Part shown: positions 17,996 to 27,828 of the stretch, piece after piece
Layout of the letters: each line of letters starts with the position of its first letter
Position numbering within the stretch: position 1 is the first letter of the stretch
Source: Prauserella cavernicola
Lineage (GTDB): Bacteria; Actinomycetota; Actinomycetes; Mycobacteriales; Pseudonocardiaceae
Length of the DNA stretch: 64,000 bases
NCBI RefSeq assembly: GCF_016595675.1
Contig: NZ_JAENJH010000003.1
Span: forward strand, 248,001 to 312,000
Direction of reading: 5' to 3'
The notes under the pieces: model-generated
Told to the model about the DNA's origin: nothing
What the model saw: only the letters and a program-made list of their open reading frames with translations
The model's database searches: none
Position numbers and translations under genes: made by a program

Positions 17996-18868
17996 TCACT
18001 CCCCGGCCAGTGCGCGCAGGACGGGCGCGAAGGACTCCAGCGCGGGCTCGAACACGGTGACGTACGAGAAGCCGTAGCGCTCGCGCCGCTCGTGCAGCGT
18101 CGCGGCGATCTCGTCGGTGGTTCCGGCCAGCAGTTGGGGTGCCCGCAGCAACTCGTCCGCGTCCGGTTTCAGGCCGGGAACGGGTGCCGCCCAGGCCTCG
18201 ATCTCGGCCCTCGGTTCGTCCGAGGTGGCGACGTGCTGGATGAGCAGGTTGAACTCCGGATCGCGTCCGCGCGCGTGGGCTCGGACGAACTCGGTGCGCT
18301 CGAACAACTCGTCCGGGGTGACGAGCGTGAGCGTGCCCGACGGCTCGCCCCTGATCTGGCGCAGGCCGCCGAAGCCCACGGTGTCGGCCTCGGCTGCCGC
18401 GAGACCGAGCACTCCGTCGCTGTTGCCCGCGATCAGCAGCCGGGGCAGGTCGTCGCCGAGCCTGCGGCGCAGTCCGGTGACGGTCCGCGCGAGCTGCGCG
18501 ACGCGTTCGCGTGCGGGAAGCCACGGCAGGCCCGCGTCGTCGAACTCGGACTTCACGTGCCCGGCGCCGAGCCCGAGTTCGAGCCTGCCGTCGCCCGCGA
18601 GCTTCGCGACGGTAGCGACGTGCCTGGCGAGCAGAGCCTCGTTGTAGAAAGGGACATCGAGGACGAACGGTGCGACGTGCGGGCGTTCGGTGACGGCCGC
18701 CGCCACCGCGAGGGCGCCGAGCGGATCGGAGCGGCCGTCGCCGAGGTGGTCGGAAACGGAGAGGACGTCGTAGCCCAGTTCCTCGGCCCTGCGGCACTTG
18801 GCGATCCACTCGGCGCGATCGCCGACCAGTGGAAAGCTGACCCCGAACCGGAACCCCCGTGCGCTCAT
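17996..18868 (-). CDS. LLM-class F420-dependent oxidoreductase
   Basis: Luciferase-like TIM-barrel protein of 290 residues, probably using coenzyme F420. It begins FRFGVSFPLVGDRAEWIAKC, with DVLSVSDHLGDGRSDPLGAL, typical of the TIGR03621-type actinobacterial subfamily, and ends with the short YVTVFEPALESFAPVL segment. Substrate unknown. It is separated from prs by a copy of the 47-nt palindrome, so it is likely its own transcription unit. Confidence 0.88.
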   Translation of the reverse strand: MSARGFRFGVSFPLVGDRAEWIAKCRRAEELGYDVLSVSDHLGDGRSDPLGALAVAAAVTERPHVAPFVLDVPFYNEALLARHVATVAKLAGDGRLELGLGAGHVKSEFDDAGLPWLPARERVAQLARTVTGLRRRLGDDLPRLLIAGNSDGVLGLAAAEADTVGFGGLRQIRGEPSGTLTLVTPDELFERTEFVRAHARGRDPEFNLLIQHVATSDEPRAEIEAWAAPVPGLKPDADELLRAPQLLAGTTDEIAATLHERRERYGFSYVTVFEPALESFAPVLRALAGE

Positions 18869-18942
18869 CCTGCGCACGTTAGCGAGCCCGGCACCGCTGC
18901 CGCGCCCCCTTTCGCGCACAGCGCACGGCCGCCCGGACAGCA

Positions 18943-18989
18943 GTGAAGGGCACCTTTACCGCGTTGAACGCAGTAAAGGTGCCCTTCAC
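18943..18989. repeat. 47-nt intergenic palindrome, copy 4
   Basis: Perfect 17-base arms with centre CGCGTTGAACGCA. It lies 20 bases beyond the stop of prs, the last gene of the glmU-prs operon, and before the codirectional oxidoreductase gene. It is the only copy not between convergent genes, but it is still at a gene 3' end. Confidence 0.9.
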
Positions 18990-19008
18990 CGTGGGTGGCT
19001 CGTGGAGA

Positions 19009-19989
19009 TCAGGCGCTGCCGTCGAAGAGGCTCGTGACGGAGCCGTCCTCGAAGACCTCCTGGATCGCGCGGGCCAGCAGCGGCGCGATGGAGAGCACGG
19101 TCAGGTTCGGGAACCGCTTCTCGTCCGGGATCGGCAGCGTGTTGGTGACGATCACCTCGCGCGCCTTGCAGTTGGCCAGCCGCTCGGTGGCCGGGTCGGA
19201 GAGGATGCCGTGGGTCGAGGCGATGACCACGTCGGCCGCGCCCTCCTCCAGCAGCGCGTCGGCGGCCTTGGTGATGGTGCCACCGGTGTCGATCATGTCG
19301 TCGATCAGCACGCACAGCCTGCCGCGGACCTCACCGACGACGCGGTTGGCGACCGCCTGGTTGGGAGTGTCGGGGTCGCGGGTCTTGTGGATGAACGCGA
19401 TCGGCCGGTCGCCGAGCTGCTGCGCCCACTTCTCCGCCAGCCGCACGCGGCCCGAGTCCGGCGAGACCACCGTGATGTCGGCGTCGCCGTAGGTCTCGCG
19501 GATGTGGTCGGCGAGCACGGTCTGCGCCAGCAGATGGTCGACCGGGCCGTCGAAGAAGCCCTGGATCTGGGCGGTGTGCAGGTCGACGGTCATGATCCGG
19601 TCGGCGCCCGCGGTCTTGAACAGGTCGGCGATGAGCCGCGCCGAGATCGGCTCGCGGCCCTTGTGCTTCTTGTCCTGCCGCGAGTACGGGTAGAACGGCA
19701 TGATCACGGTGATGCGCTTGGCGCTCGCGCGCTTGAGCGCGTCCACCATGACGAGCTGCTCCATGATCCACTCGTTGATGGGGGGCGGGTAGCTCTGGAT
19801 GAGGAAGGCGTCCGTGCCGCGCACCGACTCCTGGAAGCGCACGTAGATCTCGCCGTTGGCGAACGTGTGCACCGTCTGCGGGGTGATCGTCACATTGAGG
19901 TGCTTGGCGACCTCTTCCGCCAGTTCGACGTGTGAACGACCGGAGAAGAGCATCAGGTTCTTCTTCGGTGTGCCGGACTTCGGGCTCAT
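19009..19989 (-). CDS. prs: Ribose-phosphate pyrophosphokinase
   Basis: Makes PRPP from ribose 5-phosphate and ATP for nucleotide, His and Trp synthesis and, in actinobacteria, decaprenyl-phosphoryl arabinose. 326 residues with FANGEIYVR, the flexible-loop [19 protein letters not shown], the metal site [12 protein letters not shown] and the PRPP loop [15 protein letters not shown] 19989 overlaps the glmU stop by four bases (ATGA), so the genes are translationally coupled. Confidence 0.97.
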   Translation of the reverse strand: MSPKSGTPKKNLMLFSGRSHVELAEEVAKHLNVTITPQTVHTFANGEIYVRFQESVRGTDAFLIQSYPPPINEWIMEQLVMVDALKRASAKRITVIMPFYPYSRQDKKHKGREPISARLIADLFKTAGADRIMTVDLHTAQIQGFFDGPVDHLLAQTVLADHIRETYGDADITVVSPDSGRVRLAEKWAQQLGDRPIAFIHKTRDPDTPNQAVANRVVGEVRGRLCVLIDDMIDTGGTITKAADALLEEGAADVVIASTHGILSDPATERLANCKAREVIVTNTLPIPDEKRFPNLTVLSIAPLLARAIQEVFEDGSVTSLFDGSA

Positions 19990-21458
19990 TCTGACGACTC
20001 CCCGTCGGTATCGGTTTCCTGCTGTGCGGCGAGTGCTCTTTCCGCTGCCTCCGCCGCCGGAGTGCCAGGCCTGCGCCTCGGCACCCAGCCTTCGATATTC
20101 CGTTGTGGTGACCCGGAGACCGCCAGCGCCCCTGGGGGCACGTTGCGCCGGATCACCGTGCCTGCGCCACTGTACGCACCGTCTCCGACCTCGACCGGGG
20201 CGACGAACATCGTGTCCGATCCGGTTCGCACGTGGGAGCCGATCGTCGTGTGACTCTTCGTGACGCCGTCGTAGTTGACGAACACACTGGAGGCACCGAT
20301 GTTGCTGTACTCGCCAATGGTCGCATCCCCGACGTAGGTCAGGTGGGGGACCTTTGTGCCGGTGCCGATGTCGGCGTTCTTCGTCTCGACGAACGTGCCG
20401 ATCTTGCCCTTGACCCCGAGCCGGGTTCCCGGGCGCAGGTAGGCGAAGGGACCGACGGACGCGCCGTCGCCGATCTGCGAGTCGCTCCCATGTGTACGGA
20501 CGACGTTCGCTTCCGTACCGACAGTCACATTCGTGAGTGTCGAGTCGGGACCGATGTGGCTGCGAGGGCCGACGGTCGTGTCGCCGAGCAGCTGCACACC
20601 GGGCGCCAGCACGACGTCGCGGCCGAGCGTCACCCCCGCGTCGAGCCACGTGGTCGCCGGGTCGGTCACCGTGACGCCCTCGAGCTGCCAGCGGCGCACG
20701 ACGCGCCGGTTCAGCTCTGCCGCGAGCACGGAGAGCTGCGCGCGGTCGTTGACGCCCTCGGTGAGCCACGGGTCGTCGACCACGAGCGCGCCGACATGCT
20801 TGCCGTCGTCGCGAGCGATGCCGAGCACATCGGTGAGGTAGAGCTCACCCTGCGCGTTGTCGGTGGACAGGCGCGAGAGCCCGTCGGCGAGCACGGCCGC
20901 GTCGAAGGCGTAGACCCCGGAGTTGATCTCGCGGATGGCGCGCTGGGTCTCGTCGGCGTCCTTCTGCTCGACGATCGCGGCCACCTCGCCGTTCGCGTCG
21001 CGCAGGATCCGGCCGTAGCCGGCCGGGTCGGCGACCACCGACGTCAGCACGGTCACCGCGTTGGCGCCGCGCTCGTGCTCCGCGAGCAGAGCCCTCAGCG
21101 CGGCGGTGTCCAGCAGCGGCACATCGCCGTAGGTGACGAGCACGGTGCCGGAGAGGCCGGAGGGAAGGGAGTCCAGCGCGCACGACACCGCGTGTCCCGT
21201 GCCGTTCTGGCTCTCCTGCACGGCTGTGCCGACGGGCCTGCCGAGTTTCTCGCCGACCTCGGCGAGCCGGGCGGTCACCGCCTCGCGGCCGTGGCCGACG
21301 ACCACGACGAGCTGTTCGGGCTCGAGTCCGGCCGCCGCGCGCACCGCGTGCTCGACGAGCGGCCTGCCTGCGATGGGATGCAGCACCTTCGGAATGTCCG
21401 AGCGCATGCGGGTTCCCTCACCCGCGGCGAGGATCACGGTGCTCAGCGGGCCGGTCAC
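19986..21458 (-). CDS. glmU: Bifunctional UDP-N-acetylglucosamine pyrophosphorylase / glucosamine-1-phosphate acetyltransferase
   Basis: Carries out the last two steps to UDP-GlcNAc, the peptidoglycan precursor. 490 residues from GTG 21458 (GAGGAG upstream). N-terminal nucleotidyltransferase: [27 protein letters not shown]-terminal left-handed beta helix with hexapeptide repeats from about residue 250, including the acetyltransferase site [20 protein letters not shown]. The tail of about 30 residues is charged and variable. Coupled to prs, as in other actinobacteria. Confidence 0.96.
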   Translation of the reverse strand: MTGPLSTVILAAGEGTRMRSDIPKVLHPIAGRPLVEHAVRAAAGLEPEQLVVVVGHGREAVTARLAEVGEKLGRPVGTAVQESQNGTGHAVSCALDSLPSGLSGTVLVTYGDVPLLDTAALRALLAEHERGANAVTVLTSVVADPAGYGRILRDANGEVAAIVEQKDADETQRAIREINSGVYAFDAAVLADGLSRLSTDNAQGELYLTDVLGIARDDGKHVGALVVDDPWLTEGVNDRAQLSVLAAELNRRVVRRWQLEGVTVTDPATTWLDAGVTLGRDVVLAPGVQLLGDTTVGPRSHIGPDSTLTNVTVGTEANVVRTHGSDSQIGDGASVGPFAYLRPGTRLGVKGKIGTFVETKNADIGTGTKVPHLTYVGDATIGEYSNIGASSVFVNYDGVTKSHTTIGSHVRTGSDTMFVAPVEVGDGAYSGAGTVIRRNVPPGALAVSGSPQRNIEGWVPRRRPGTPAAEAAERALAAQQETDTDGESSE

Positions 21459-21499
21459 GGCACTCCTCACGTTGGCCAGGTCTGTACCGGGCCAGAATC

Positions 21500-23218
21500 C
21501 TACGTGTGCCCGCCCGGGTCGAACGTGGGGTCGGGTACCGGTTCCTCGGCCGGCTCGCCCGCGACCTCGACGGTCGGCTGCGGGGACGTGGCGATCTGGT
21601 TTCCACCACCGCGTTTCGCCTGGTACATCGCCGCGTCCGCGCGCGAGAGCACCTCTTCGGCCCGTTCCTGCGGGCGCAGGGAGACGAGCCCGACCGAGAG
21701 CGTCACGCCGTGCGAGAGGTGGTGTGGCAGCGATGCGACCGCTTTCACAGAACGGTTGAGCGCCTGGGTCGCCGCCGACAGCGGGGCGCCGGGCAGCAGC
21801 ACGATGAACTCGTCCCCGCCGTAGCGAGCCACGATGTCGTCGCCGCGCAACGCGTCGCGCAGCGTGCTGGCGACCACGCGCAGGACATCGTCGCCCTCGG
21901 CGTGCGAGTGCTGGTCGTTGACATCCTTGAAGCCGTCGAGGTCGACGAGTGCGACGGCGAGCGGCTGCGCGAACGCCGACGCGGCGAGCGAGCGCAGCCG
22001 CTCGTCCAACGCGCGCCGGTTGGGCAGCCCGGTGAGCGGGTCCTGCAGCGCCTGCTGCGTGATCGCGCCGTGCTCGGCGGAGAGGCGCTCGTGTTCGCGG
22101 CGGGTGTTGAGGGTGGCGATCTGCGACTCGCGCAGCGACCACAGCTCTGCCTCGAGCGTGGCGGCGTAGTCGGAGAGCAGGCTCGTCGGCCTGGTGTCGG
22201 GCTCCTCGGTGGCCGGCTCGTCGGCCTCGGCGTCGAGTTCGCCGATGCGGGCCAGCTCGCGCACGAGGTTGAGCCGCATCGAGGGCTGGGAGTTGTCCTC
22301 GGCCTGTGTGTGCCGGGCCTCCATCAGCACGGTGAACGCGCCGGGGCGCTGGTCGTCGGACTCGAGGCACCGGGCCAGCGCGATCGTCACGAGGATGTTC
22401 TCGTGCGGGTAGCCCTGTGTGCCGTGCAGTCGTCGCAGCCGCTCGATGTGGGCCGCGTTGGGTGCGGCGAACGCCAGTGACGCGGCCAGCACGCCGACCT
22501 GGTCGACCGCGGGGACTCCCGACTCACGCGGGAACAGCGACTCCGCGAACGGCGCCTCCACCGCGATCGCCATCGAGGCGGCTGTGCGGAACTTGTCGCC
22601 CGCGTCCTCGTGCCGCCCCACGCGCTCCAGCCGCAGGCCCCAGCCGAGCAGCATCTTGACGCGGTTCATCAGCTGCAGGGTGATCTCGTGCGGGCCCGCG
22701 CTGTCGCGGATGGCCTGGTGCGCCCTGGAGATCACCTCCTCGGCGGCCTCGTAGACGCCAAGCTGGTTGAGCACGATCCAGCAGTCGTTGAGCGCCGAGG
22801 ACAGCAGCCGGTCCCACGCGCGCCTGCCCATCTGGACGTCGGTGCTGGGTGCGTCGTCGAGGATGGCGAGCGCCCTGGCGATCTCGGTGAGTGCGGCGTC
22901 CTCCTGGACCGCGAGGACGAGGCGCCTGCCCCGCAGCGCGTGCGCGTCGGCGCGCAGCAACGCGAGTCCGTGCCGCTTGGTGTGGGCGAGCATCTCGTCG
23001 AGCAGCTGCTCGGCCTCGCCGACCATGCCGCGCGTGACGAGCCTCGCGAGCGCACTCGCGCGCAGCATCTGCGCGACCAGCACCGGCTCACCCCTGCGCT
23101 GGGTCTCCTCGAGCAGTTCGTCGAGGGTTCCGATGACGCGGAGCTGCTCGGCGCGCTCGGTGCGCTGCACGGCGGCGATCAGTTCCCGGGCGCGGCCCAG
23201 CAGCCAGGCGTCGGACAT
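21500..23218 (-). CDS. GGDEF diguanylate cyclase with TPR-like sensor region
   Basis: Predicted soluble diguanylate cyclase, 572 residues, making the second messenger c-di-GMP. The N-terminal 370 residues are helical and TPR-like, with no membrane span. A linker helix leads to the GGDEF domain, starting at [17 protein letters not shown] and containing the intact active site [12 protein letters not shown], followed by [11 protein letters not shown] and [16 protein letters not shown]. No EAL domain follows. I start at ATG 23218 after GGGGGA; the frame stays open into the tRNA-Gln region but that cannot be coding. It lies 41 bases upstream of glmU. Confidence 0.9.
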   Translation of the reverse strand: MSDAWLLGRARELIAAVQRTERAEQLRVIGTLDELLEETQRRGEPVLVAQMLRASALARLVTRGMVGEAEQLLDEMLAHTKRHGLALLRADAHALRGRRLVLAVQEDAALTEIARALAILDDAPSTDVQMGRRAWDRLLSSALNDCWIVLNQLGVYEAAEEVISRAHQAIRDSAGPHEITLQLMNRVKMLLGWGLRLERVGRHEDAGDKFRTAASMAIAVEAPFAESLFPRESGVPAVDQVGVLAASLAFAAPNAAHIERLRRLHGTQGYPHENILVTIALARCLESDDQRPGAFTVLMEARHTQAEDNSQPSMRLNLVRELARIGELDAEADEPATEEPDTRPTSLLSDYAATLEAELWSLRESQIATLNTRREHERLSAEHGAITQQALQDPLTGLPNRRALDERLRSLAASAFAQPLAVALVDLDGFKDVNDQHSHAEGDDVLRVVASTLRDALRGDDIVARYGGDEFIVLLPGAPLSAATQALNRSVKAVASLPHHLSHGVTLSVGLVSLRPQERAEEVLSRADAAMYQAKRGGGNQIATSPQPTVEVAGEPAEEPVPDPTFDPGGHT

Positions 23219-23311
23219 GTCCCCCAACGCCGGGCTACGAGGATCGTCGGTGTCCACATCCTCGCTGTGCAGCCGCCACACACCCCCTAAGGGCCTTGCC
23301 GAAAGGCTCCG

Positions 23312-23383
23312 CTCCGCCGCCAGGGCTCGAACCTGGACTGTCAGAACCAAAATCTGAAGTGCTGCCGATTACACTACGGCGGA
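23312..23383 (-). tRNA. tRNA-Gln (anticodon UUG)
   Basis: Reverse-strand cloverleaf of 72 nt: acceptor TCCGCCG/CGGCGGA, anticodon arm CAGA-TTTTGGT-TCTG with TTG anticodon, and T arm CCAGG-TTCGAGC-CCTGG. Discriminator base G; no encoded CCA. Confidence 0.95.
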
Positions 23384-23478
23384 TCGCGCCTGGTCAGGAT
23401 AGCCAGTTCCAGATCGGCGCCCGGCAAGGGGTGAAGTCGTCCTTTTCTGCCTCTCCCAACGGCTCGAAACCTCCTGTA

Positions 23479-23491
23479 CCGTAACTTACGG
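23479..23491. promoter_or_regulatory. 13-bp perfect palindrome upstream of desaturase
   Basis: CCGTAACTTACGG is symmetric around a central C and lies about 56 bases before the desaturase start. A degenerate half (GTAGGTAAGG) follows within 15 bases. It is a good candidate operator for the TetR protein encoded just after the desaturase. Confidence 0.55.
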
Positions 23492-23546
23492 AAACGTAGG
23501 TAAGGCGACCCTTGCCCAGGTCCGTTAGTGGAAAGAAGTGACGCGC

Positions 23547-24497
23547 ATGACGGCGACGCTCGAAGGTCCCTCCGCACCCGCCAAAGGGCCCAAACCGATT
23601 CTCGACGGCAAACGCGGCCCAGGTCTGCAGTTCGCGGTGTACCTCGGTGTCCTTGCCCCGCTCGCCGCTCTGATCGTCGCCGTCCCCTTCGCGTGGGGCT
23701 GGGGCCTGACGTGGGTGGACGTCGCACTGTTCGTGTTCTTCTACGCGTTCTCCGGGCTCGGCATCACGGTGTCGTTCCACCGGTACTTCACCCACGGCTC
23801 GTTCAAGGCGAAGCCGTGGCTGCGGGTCCTGATGGCCATCGCGGGCAGCACAGCCGTGCAGGGTCCCGTGATCACCTGGGTCGCCGACCACCGCAGGCAC
23901 CACGCGTTCTCGGACCGCGAGGGTGACCCGCACTCGCCGTGGCTCTTCGGCACCTCGCCGCTGGCGATCGCCAAGGGCTTCTGGCACGCCCACATGGGCT
24001 GGCTGTTCGAGCGCGACCAGAGCAACGCCGAGCGGTTCGCGCCCGACCTGCTCAAGGACAAGGCGATCAAGAAGGTCGACGAGCTCTTCTGGCTGTGGAC
24101 CCTGCTCTCGCTGGTGCTGCCCGGCATCGTCGGCGGGCTCGTCACGTGGTCGCTGTGGGGCGGCGTGACCGCCTTCTTCTGGGCGGGCCTCGTGCGGGTC
24201 TGCGTGCTGCACCACGTGACGTGGTCGGTGAACTCGATCTGTCACATGATCGGCGAGCGGCCCTTCGCCGCCCGTGACCGGTCCGCCAACTTCTGGCCGC
24301 TGGCGATCCTGTCGTTCGGCGAGTCGTGGCACAACCTGCACCACGCCGACCCGACCTCGGCCCGCCACGGCGTCAAGCGGGGCCAGATCGACATCTCGGC
24401 ACGCCTCATCTGGATGTTCGAGAAGTTCGGCTGGGCGTACAACGTTCGCTGGCCGACGCCGACGCGGCTCGAGAAACTCTCCGTCGCCGCCAAGTAA
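23547..24497 (+). CDS. Acyl-CoA / fatty acid desaturase
   Basis: Membrane di-iron enzyme introducing a double bond (probably delta-9) into fatty acyl chains. 316 residues with the three histidine boxes HRYFTH, HRRHH and HNLHH and four hydrophobic segments in two pairs. ATG 23547 is used; a GTG nine bases upstream is possible, the spacing to GGAAAG being imperfect for both. A perfect palindrome precedes it and a TetR regulator follows after 78 bases, a pairing seen in other actinobacteria where regulators respond to acyl-CoA. Confidence 0.92.
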   Translation: MTATLEGPSAPAKGPKPILDGKRGPGLQFAVYLGVLAPLAALIVAVPFAWGWGLTWVDVALFVFFYAFSGLGITVSFHRYFTHGSFKAKPWLRVLMAIAGSTAVQGPVITWVADHRRHHAFSDREGDPHSPWLFGTSPLAIAKGFWHAHMGWLFERDQSNAERFAPDLLKDKAIKKVDELFWLWTLLSLVLPGIVGGLVTWSLWGGVTAFFWAGLVRVCVLHHVTWSVNSICHMIGERPFAARDRSANFWPLAILSFGESWHNLHHADPTSARHGVKRGQIDISARLIWMFEKFGWAYNVRWPTPTRLEKLSVAAK

Positions 24498-24575
24498 TGC
24501 CCGGTAGTCAACAACCCGTCCGTCTCCCGCCACCACCCGGATGGAGTCCCTGCGCGTCACGGCTACTCTTTCCCC

Positions 24576-25244
24576 GTGGCGGGTAGACGGCGGGCCAAGC
24601 GTGAGGCCGCCGGGGCGCGACCTGGCGCCCCGGTGACCAGGGTGCGGATGACCGGCACCGAACGCAGGCAGCAGTTGCTCAACGTCGCGCGCGAGCTCTT
24701 CGCCGAGAAGGGCTTCGACGGCGCGTCGATCGAGGAGATCGCGCACCGCGCGAACGTCTCCAAGCCGGTGGTCTACGAACACTTCGGCGGCAAGGAAGGC
24801 ATCTACGCCGTCGTCGTCGACCGCGAGACCCAGTTGCTGCTCGACCGGATGGTGTCCACTTTGCACGGTGGCCATCCGCGCGCGATGCTCGAGCAGGCGG
24901 CCGCGGCGCTGCTCGGCTACGTCGAGGAGTCCCACGACGGGTTCCGGATCCTCGTGCGGGACTCGCCGGTGGCCAGCTCCACCGGCACGTTCTCGACCGT
25001 GCTCAACGACATCGCCAGCCAGGTGGAGCACATCCTCGGCGAGGAGTTCTCCGCCCGCGGCTACGACGGCAAGCTGGCCGCGCTCTACGCGCAAGCGCTG
25101 GTGGGCATGGTCGCGCTGACCGGGCAGTGGTGGCTCGACGCCCGTAAGCCCAAGCGCGACGAGGTGGCCGCTCACCTGGTGAACCTCGCGTGGAACGGCC
25201 TCTCGCACCTGGAGCACAAACCGAAGCTGCGGCTCACGGACTGA
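24576..25244 (+). CDS. TetR family regulator, likely of the desaturase
   Basis: 222 residues. A basic N-terminal tail of about 25 residues precedes the DNA-binding domain (ARELFAEKGFDGASIEEIAH, ANVSKPVVYEHFGGKEGI). The C-terminal domain (about 85-215) resembles actinobacterial lipid-responsive TetR proteins. GTG 24576 is the start used; an internal ATG after the tail is possible. Its stop overlaps the start of the AAA ATPase gene by one base. Position next to the desaturase and the CCGTAACTTACGG site suggests control of lipid unsaturation; ligand not known. Confidence 0.87.
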   Translation: MAGRRRAKREAAGARPGAPVTRVRMTGTERRQQLLNVARELFAEKGFDGASIEEIAHRANVSKPVVYEHFGGKEGIYAVVVDRETQLLLDRMVSTLHGGHPRAMLEQAAAALLGYVEESHDGFRILVRDSPVASSTGTFSTVLNDIASQVEHILGEEFSARGYDGKLAALYAQALVGMVALTGQWWLDARKPKRDEVAAHLVNLAWNGLSHLEHKPKLRLTD

Positions 25245-26389
25245 TGTCAGCGCTGACGACGCTGGCGGTCGAGAACTACCGGTCGTTGCGCGATCTCGTG
25301 CTGCCGCTGCGGCGGCTGACCGTGGTCACCGGACCCAATGGATCCGGCAAGTCGAGTCTCTACCGCGCACTGCGCACGCTCGCCGACGCCGCGCGCAACG
25401 GCGCCGTCGCCGCGCTGGCGCGCGAGGGCGGGCTGCCCTCGACACTGTGGGCGGGGCCCGAGACCACCTCCCGCGCCGCCCGGGTAGGGCTGAGGCTCGG
25501 CTTCTCCGGGCCCGAGTACGGCTACGCGATCGACCTCGGCCTGCCCGTCCCGGAACCTCGAACGCTGTTCGTCCGCGATCCCGAGATCAAGCGCGAGGCG
25601 CTCTGGTCGGGGCCGGTCCTCAAGCCCTCGGCGCTGATCGCCGACCGGCACAACACCACGGTCCGGCTGCGCGACGAGAGCGGCGCGTGGGGCCCACACC
25701 CGCACGGCATCCGGATCACCGACAGCATGTTCAGCGAGTTCGCCGACCCCCGGCGCACGCCCGAGCTGATCGTGGTCAGGGAGCAGATCCGGTCGTGGCG
25801 GTTCTACGACCACTTCCGCACCGACCAGCACGCACCCGCCCGTGCTCCGCAGGTCGGCACATGGACACCCGTGCTCGGTCACGACGGCGCCGACGTCGCG
25901 GCCGCACTGCAGACCATCGCCGAGAACGACGGCGGCGACGACCTCGCCGAGGCCGTGGACCACGCGTTCCCCGGTTCGCGGTTGTCGGTCGAGGAGCGCG
26001 ACGGCCGGTTCGATCTGCGCCTGCGGCAGCACGGCCTGCTGCGCTCGCTGGCCGCGGCCGAGTTGTCCGACGGCACCCTGCGCTACCTGCTGTGGGTCGC
26101 CGCGCTGCTCACCCCGAGGCCGCCGGAACTGCTCGTGCTCAACGAGCCCGAGACGAGCCTGCACCCGGCCCTGCTGGCGCCGCTGGCGGAACTGATCGCC
26201 AAGGCCGCCTCGCGCGCCCAGGTCGTGGTGGTCACCCACTCCGCGCCGCTCGTGCGCGCACTGGAGTCCGTCGCCGACGAGCGCGGCGACGACCTCGGCA
26301 CGATCGCGCTGGCCAAGGAGTCCGGCGCCACGACGGTGGAGGGCCAGGGCCGACTCGACCAGCCGCCCTGGCACTGGCCCAAGCGCTGA
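25244..26389 (+). CDS. AAA family ATPase (RecF/SMC-like, single protein)
   Basis: 381-residue soluble ATPase with a split SMC/ABC-like domain: Walker A VTGPNGSGKSS near residue 31, then a middle insertion, then a signature-like LSDGTLRYL, Walker B LLVLNEPETSLHPAL and the switch VVTHSAP. It resembles the AAA_21-type ATPases (relatives of OLD proteins) but has no TOPRIM nuclease domain, and no partner gene is adjacent. Translationally coupled to the TetR gene upstream (TGATG). Function unknown; housekeeping or a solitary defence ATPase are both possible. Confidence 0.85.
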   Translation: MSALTTLAVENYRSLRDLVLPLRRLTVVTGPNGSGKSSLYRALRTLADAARNGAVAALAREGGLPSTLWAGPETTSRAARVGLRLGFSGPEYGYAIDLGLPVPEPRTLFVRDPEIKREALWSGPVLKPSALIADRHNTTVRLRDESGAWGPHPHGIRITDSMFSEFADPRRTPELIVVREQIRSWRFYDHFRTDQHAPARAPQVGTWTPVLGHDGADVAAALQTIAENDGGDDLAEAVDHAFPGSRLSVEERDGRFDLRLRQHGLLRSLAAAELSDGTLRYLLWVAALLTPRPPELLVLNEPETSLHPALLAPLAELIAKAASRAQVVVVTHSAPLVRALESVADERGDDLGTIALAKESGATTVEGQGRLDQPPWHWPKR

Positions 26390-26400
26390 CCCCGGTTGCG

Positions 26401-26447
26401 GTGAAGGGCACCTTTACTGCATTCAACGCAGTAAAGGTGCCCTTCAC
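26401..26447. repeat. 47-nt intergenic palindrome, copy 5
   Basis: Perfect 17-base arms, centre TGCATTCAACGCA. It lies 12 bases after the AAA ATPase stop and 41 before the convergent sugar dehydrogenase stop. Confidence 0.9.
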
Positions 26448-26487
26448 CGCGGTCGGGCCGCGGTCGCGGTCGGTGCCGCGGGGTGGG

Positions 26488-27696
26488 TCAGTTCGGGGTT
26501 ATCCGGAGGAGCTTGTCGTCGCTGCCTTCGGACGTGGTGATGTAGAGGGCGCCGTCCGGGGCCGTGCGCACGCCGCGCAGCCTGCCGTACGAGTCGTTGA
26601 GCTCAGTGGGCAGTGACAGGTCGGTGACCTCGGTGCCCTGCTCGTTGAGGTCGAAGAGCAGCACCTTCTGCCCGCGCAGCGCTACCACCGCGAGCCTGCC
26701 GTCCAGTTCGCCCCACTGCTCGCCGGAGAGGAACGCCGCGCCGGAGGGAGCCTCCGTCGACGTCTCACCCGAAGTCCACAGTGGAGAGACCGCGTCGGGG
26801 AAGCGCTCGAGGTCGGTCATCGGCACGTCCTCGTCGTAGAAGTCCACCGTGCCGCCCTGCGACGGGTCCCAGCCGTAGTTGGCGCCCGCCTCCGACCGGT
26901 TCATCTCGTCGAAGCCCGTGGGCCCGTGCTCGGACGTGAACACCTGCCCCGAGCCCGGCCGCACGGCCACACCCTGCACGTTGCGGTGCCCGTAGCTGTA
27001 GACGCGGCGCTCGTTGGCGTTGTCCGACGAGGCGAACGGGTTGTCGGGCAGGCCCTCGCCCGTCTCGAGGTCGACGCGCAGGACCTTGCCACCGAGGCTC
27101 GTCCGGTCCTGCGGGATGGTCGGGTCGTCGGCGATGTCGCCCGTGCCCACCAGCAGCGCGCCGTCTGCGGCGATCGTCGGCCTGCACCCGGAGTGGCGGC
27201 CGCTGTCGTTGATCGGCATCCCGGTGAGCAGGTCCTTGACCCGCGTCGCGCTGCCGCCGTCCTCCGACAGCGTCCACGTGACCAGCCGGACGTCGACGGC
27301 CTCACCGTCCTGCTGGTGCGTCTGGCACGTCGTGAACTGCCGGGACTGCTCGAAGTCCGGGTGCAGCACCAGGCCCATCAGCCCGCCCTCGCCCTCGACG
27401 TGCACGCTCGACAGATCGGCGCGGACCTCGCGCACCTCACCGTTGTCGATCAGCTTGAACCGGGCCGGCCGCTCGGTGACCAGGATTCGGCCGTCGGGCA
27501 GGAAACCCAGGTCCCAGCCGTGTTCGAGCCCGCTCGCGACCTCCTCGACCTGCAGTGCGGGCGCACCCGCGGTCGTGCCGTTCGACGGTGGGTTGGTCGC
27601 GGTGTTGCCCCCTGGTTCGGGCGCCTCAGCGGAGCACGCCGTGACGGCTCCGGTCAGCAGGGCAAAGGCGACAATGCCGATCTTTCGCACGCGCAT
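26488..27696 (-). CDS. PQQ-dependent sugar dehydrogenase-like lipoprotein
   Basis: Secreted, lipid-anchored six-bladed beta propeller of the soluble glucose dehydrogenase/YliI (Asd) family, 402 residues. The signal peptide ends in the lipobox VTAC (Cys at about 21), followed by a Gly/Thr/Pro linker. Propeller motifs include GLEHGWDLGFLPDGRILVTE, SGRHSGCRPTIAADG with the active-site His, YSYGHRNVQG and ANYGWD. Homologues oxidise aldoses with PQQ; no PQQ synthesis genes are in the window, so the cofactor is uncertain. Confidence 0.9.
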   Translation of the reverse strand: MRVRKIGIVAFALLTGAVTACSAEAPEPGGNTATNPPSNGTTAGAPALQVEEVASGLEHGWDLGFLPDGRILVTERPARFKLIDNGEVREVRADLSSVHVEGEGGLMGLVLHPDFEQSRQFTTCQTHQQDGEAVDVRLVTWTLSEDGGSATRVKDLLTGMPINDSGRHSGCRPTIAADGALLVGTGDIADDPTIPQDRTSLGGKVLRVDLETGEGLPDNPFASSDNANERRVYSYGHRNVQGVAVRPGSGQVFTSEHGPTGFDEMNRSEAGANYGWDPSQGGTVDFYDEDVPMTDLERFPDAVSPLWTSGETSTEAPSGAAFLSGEQWGELDGRLAVVALRGQKVLLFDLNEQGTEVTDLSLPTELNDSYGRLRGVRTAPDGALYITTSEGSDDKLLRITPN

Positions 27697-27828
27697 CAGC
27701 ACAGTGTGCCCCCGGACCCGGTCGTTTCGCTGTGAACCGCATACCCTGGAAGGTGAGAGCCCCGAGCCGCCTCGTCCCAGGCAGGGGTCTGTTCTCGCGT
27801 GGTCGTGCAACTCAGGTGAGGGGAATTC

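Noticed and set aside
25244-26389. AAA ATPase as a Gabija or OLD-type defence protein
   Set aside because: No TOPRIM domain and no partner helicase gene beside it; context is chromosomal and syntenic.
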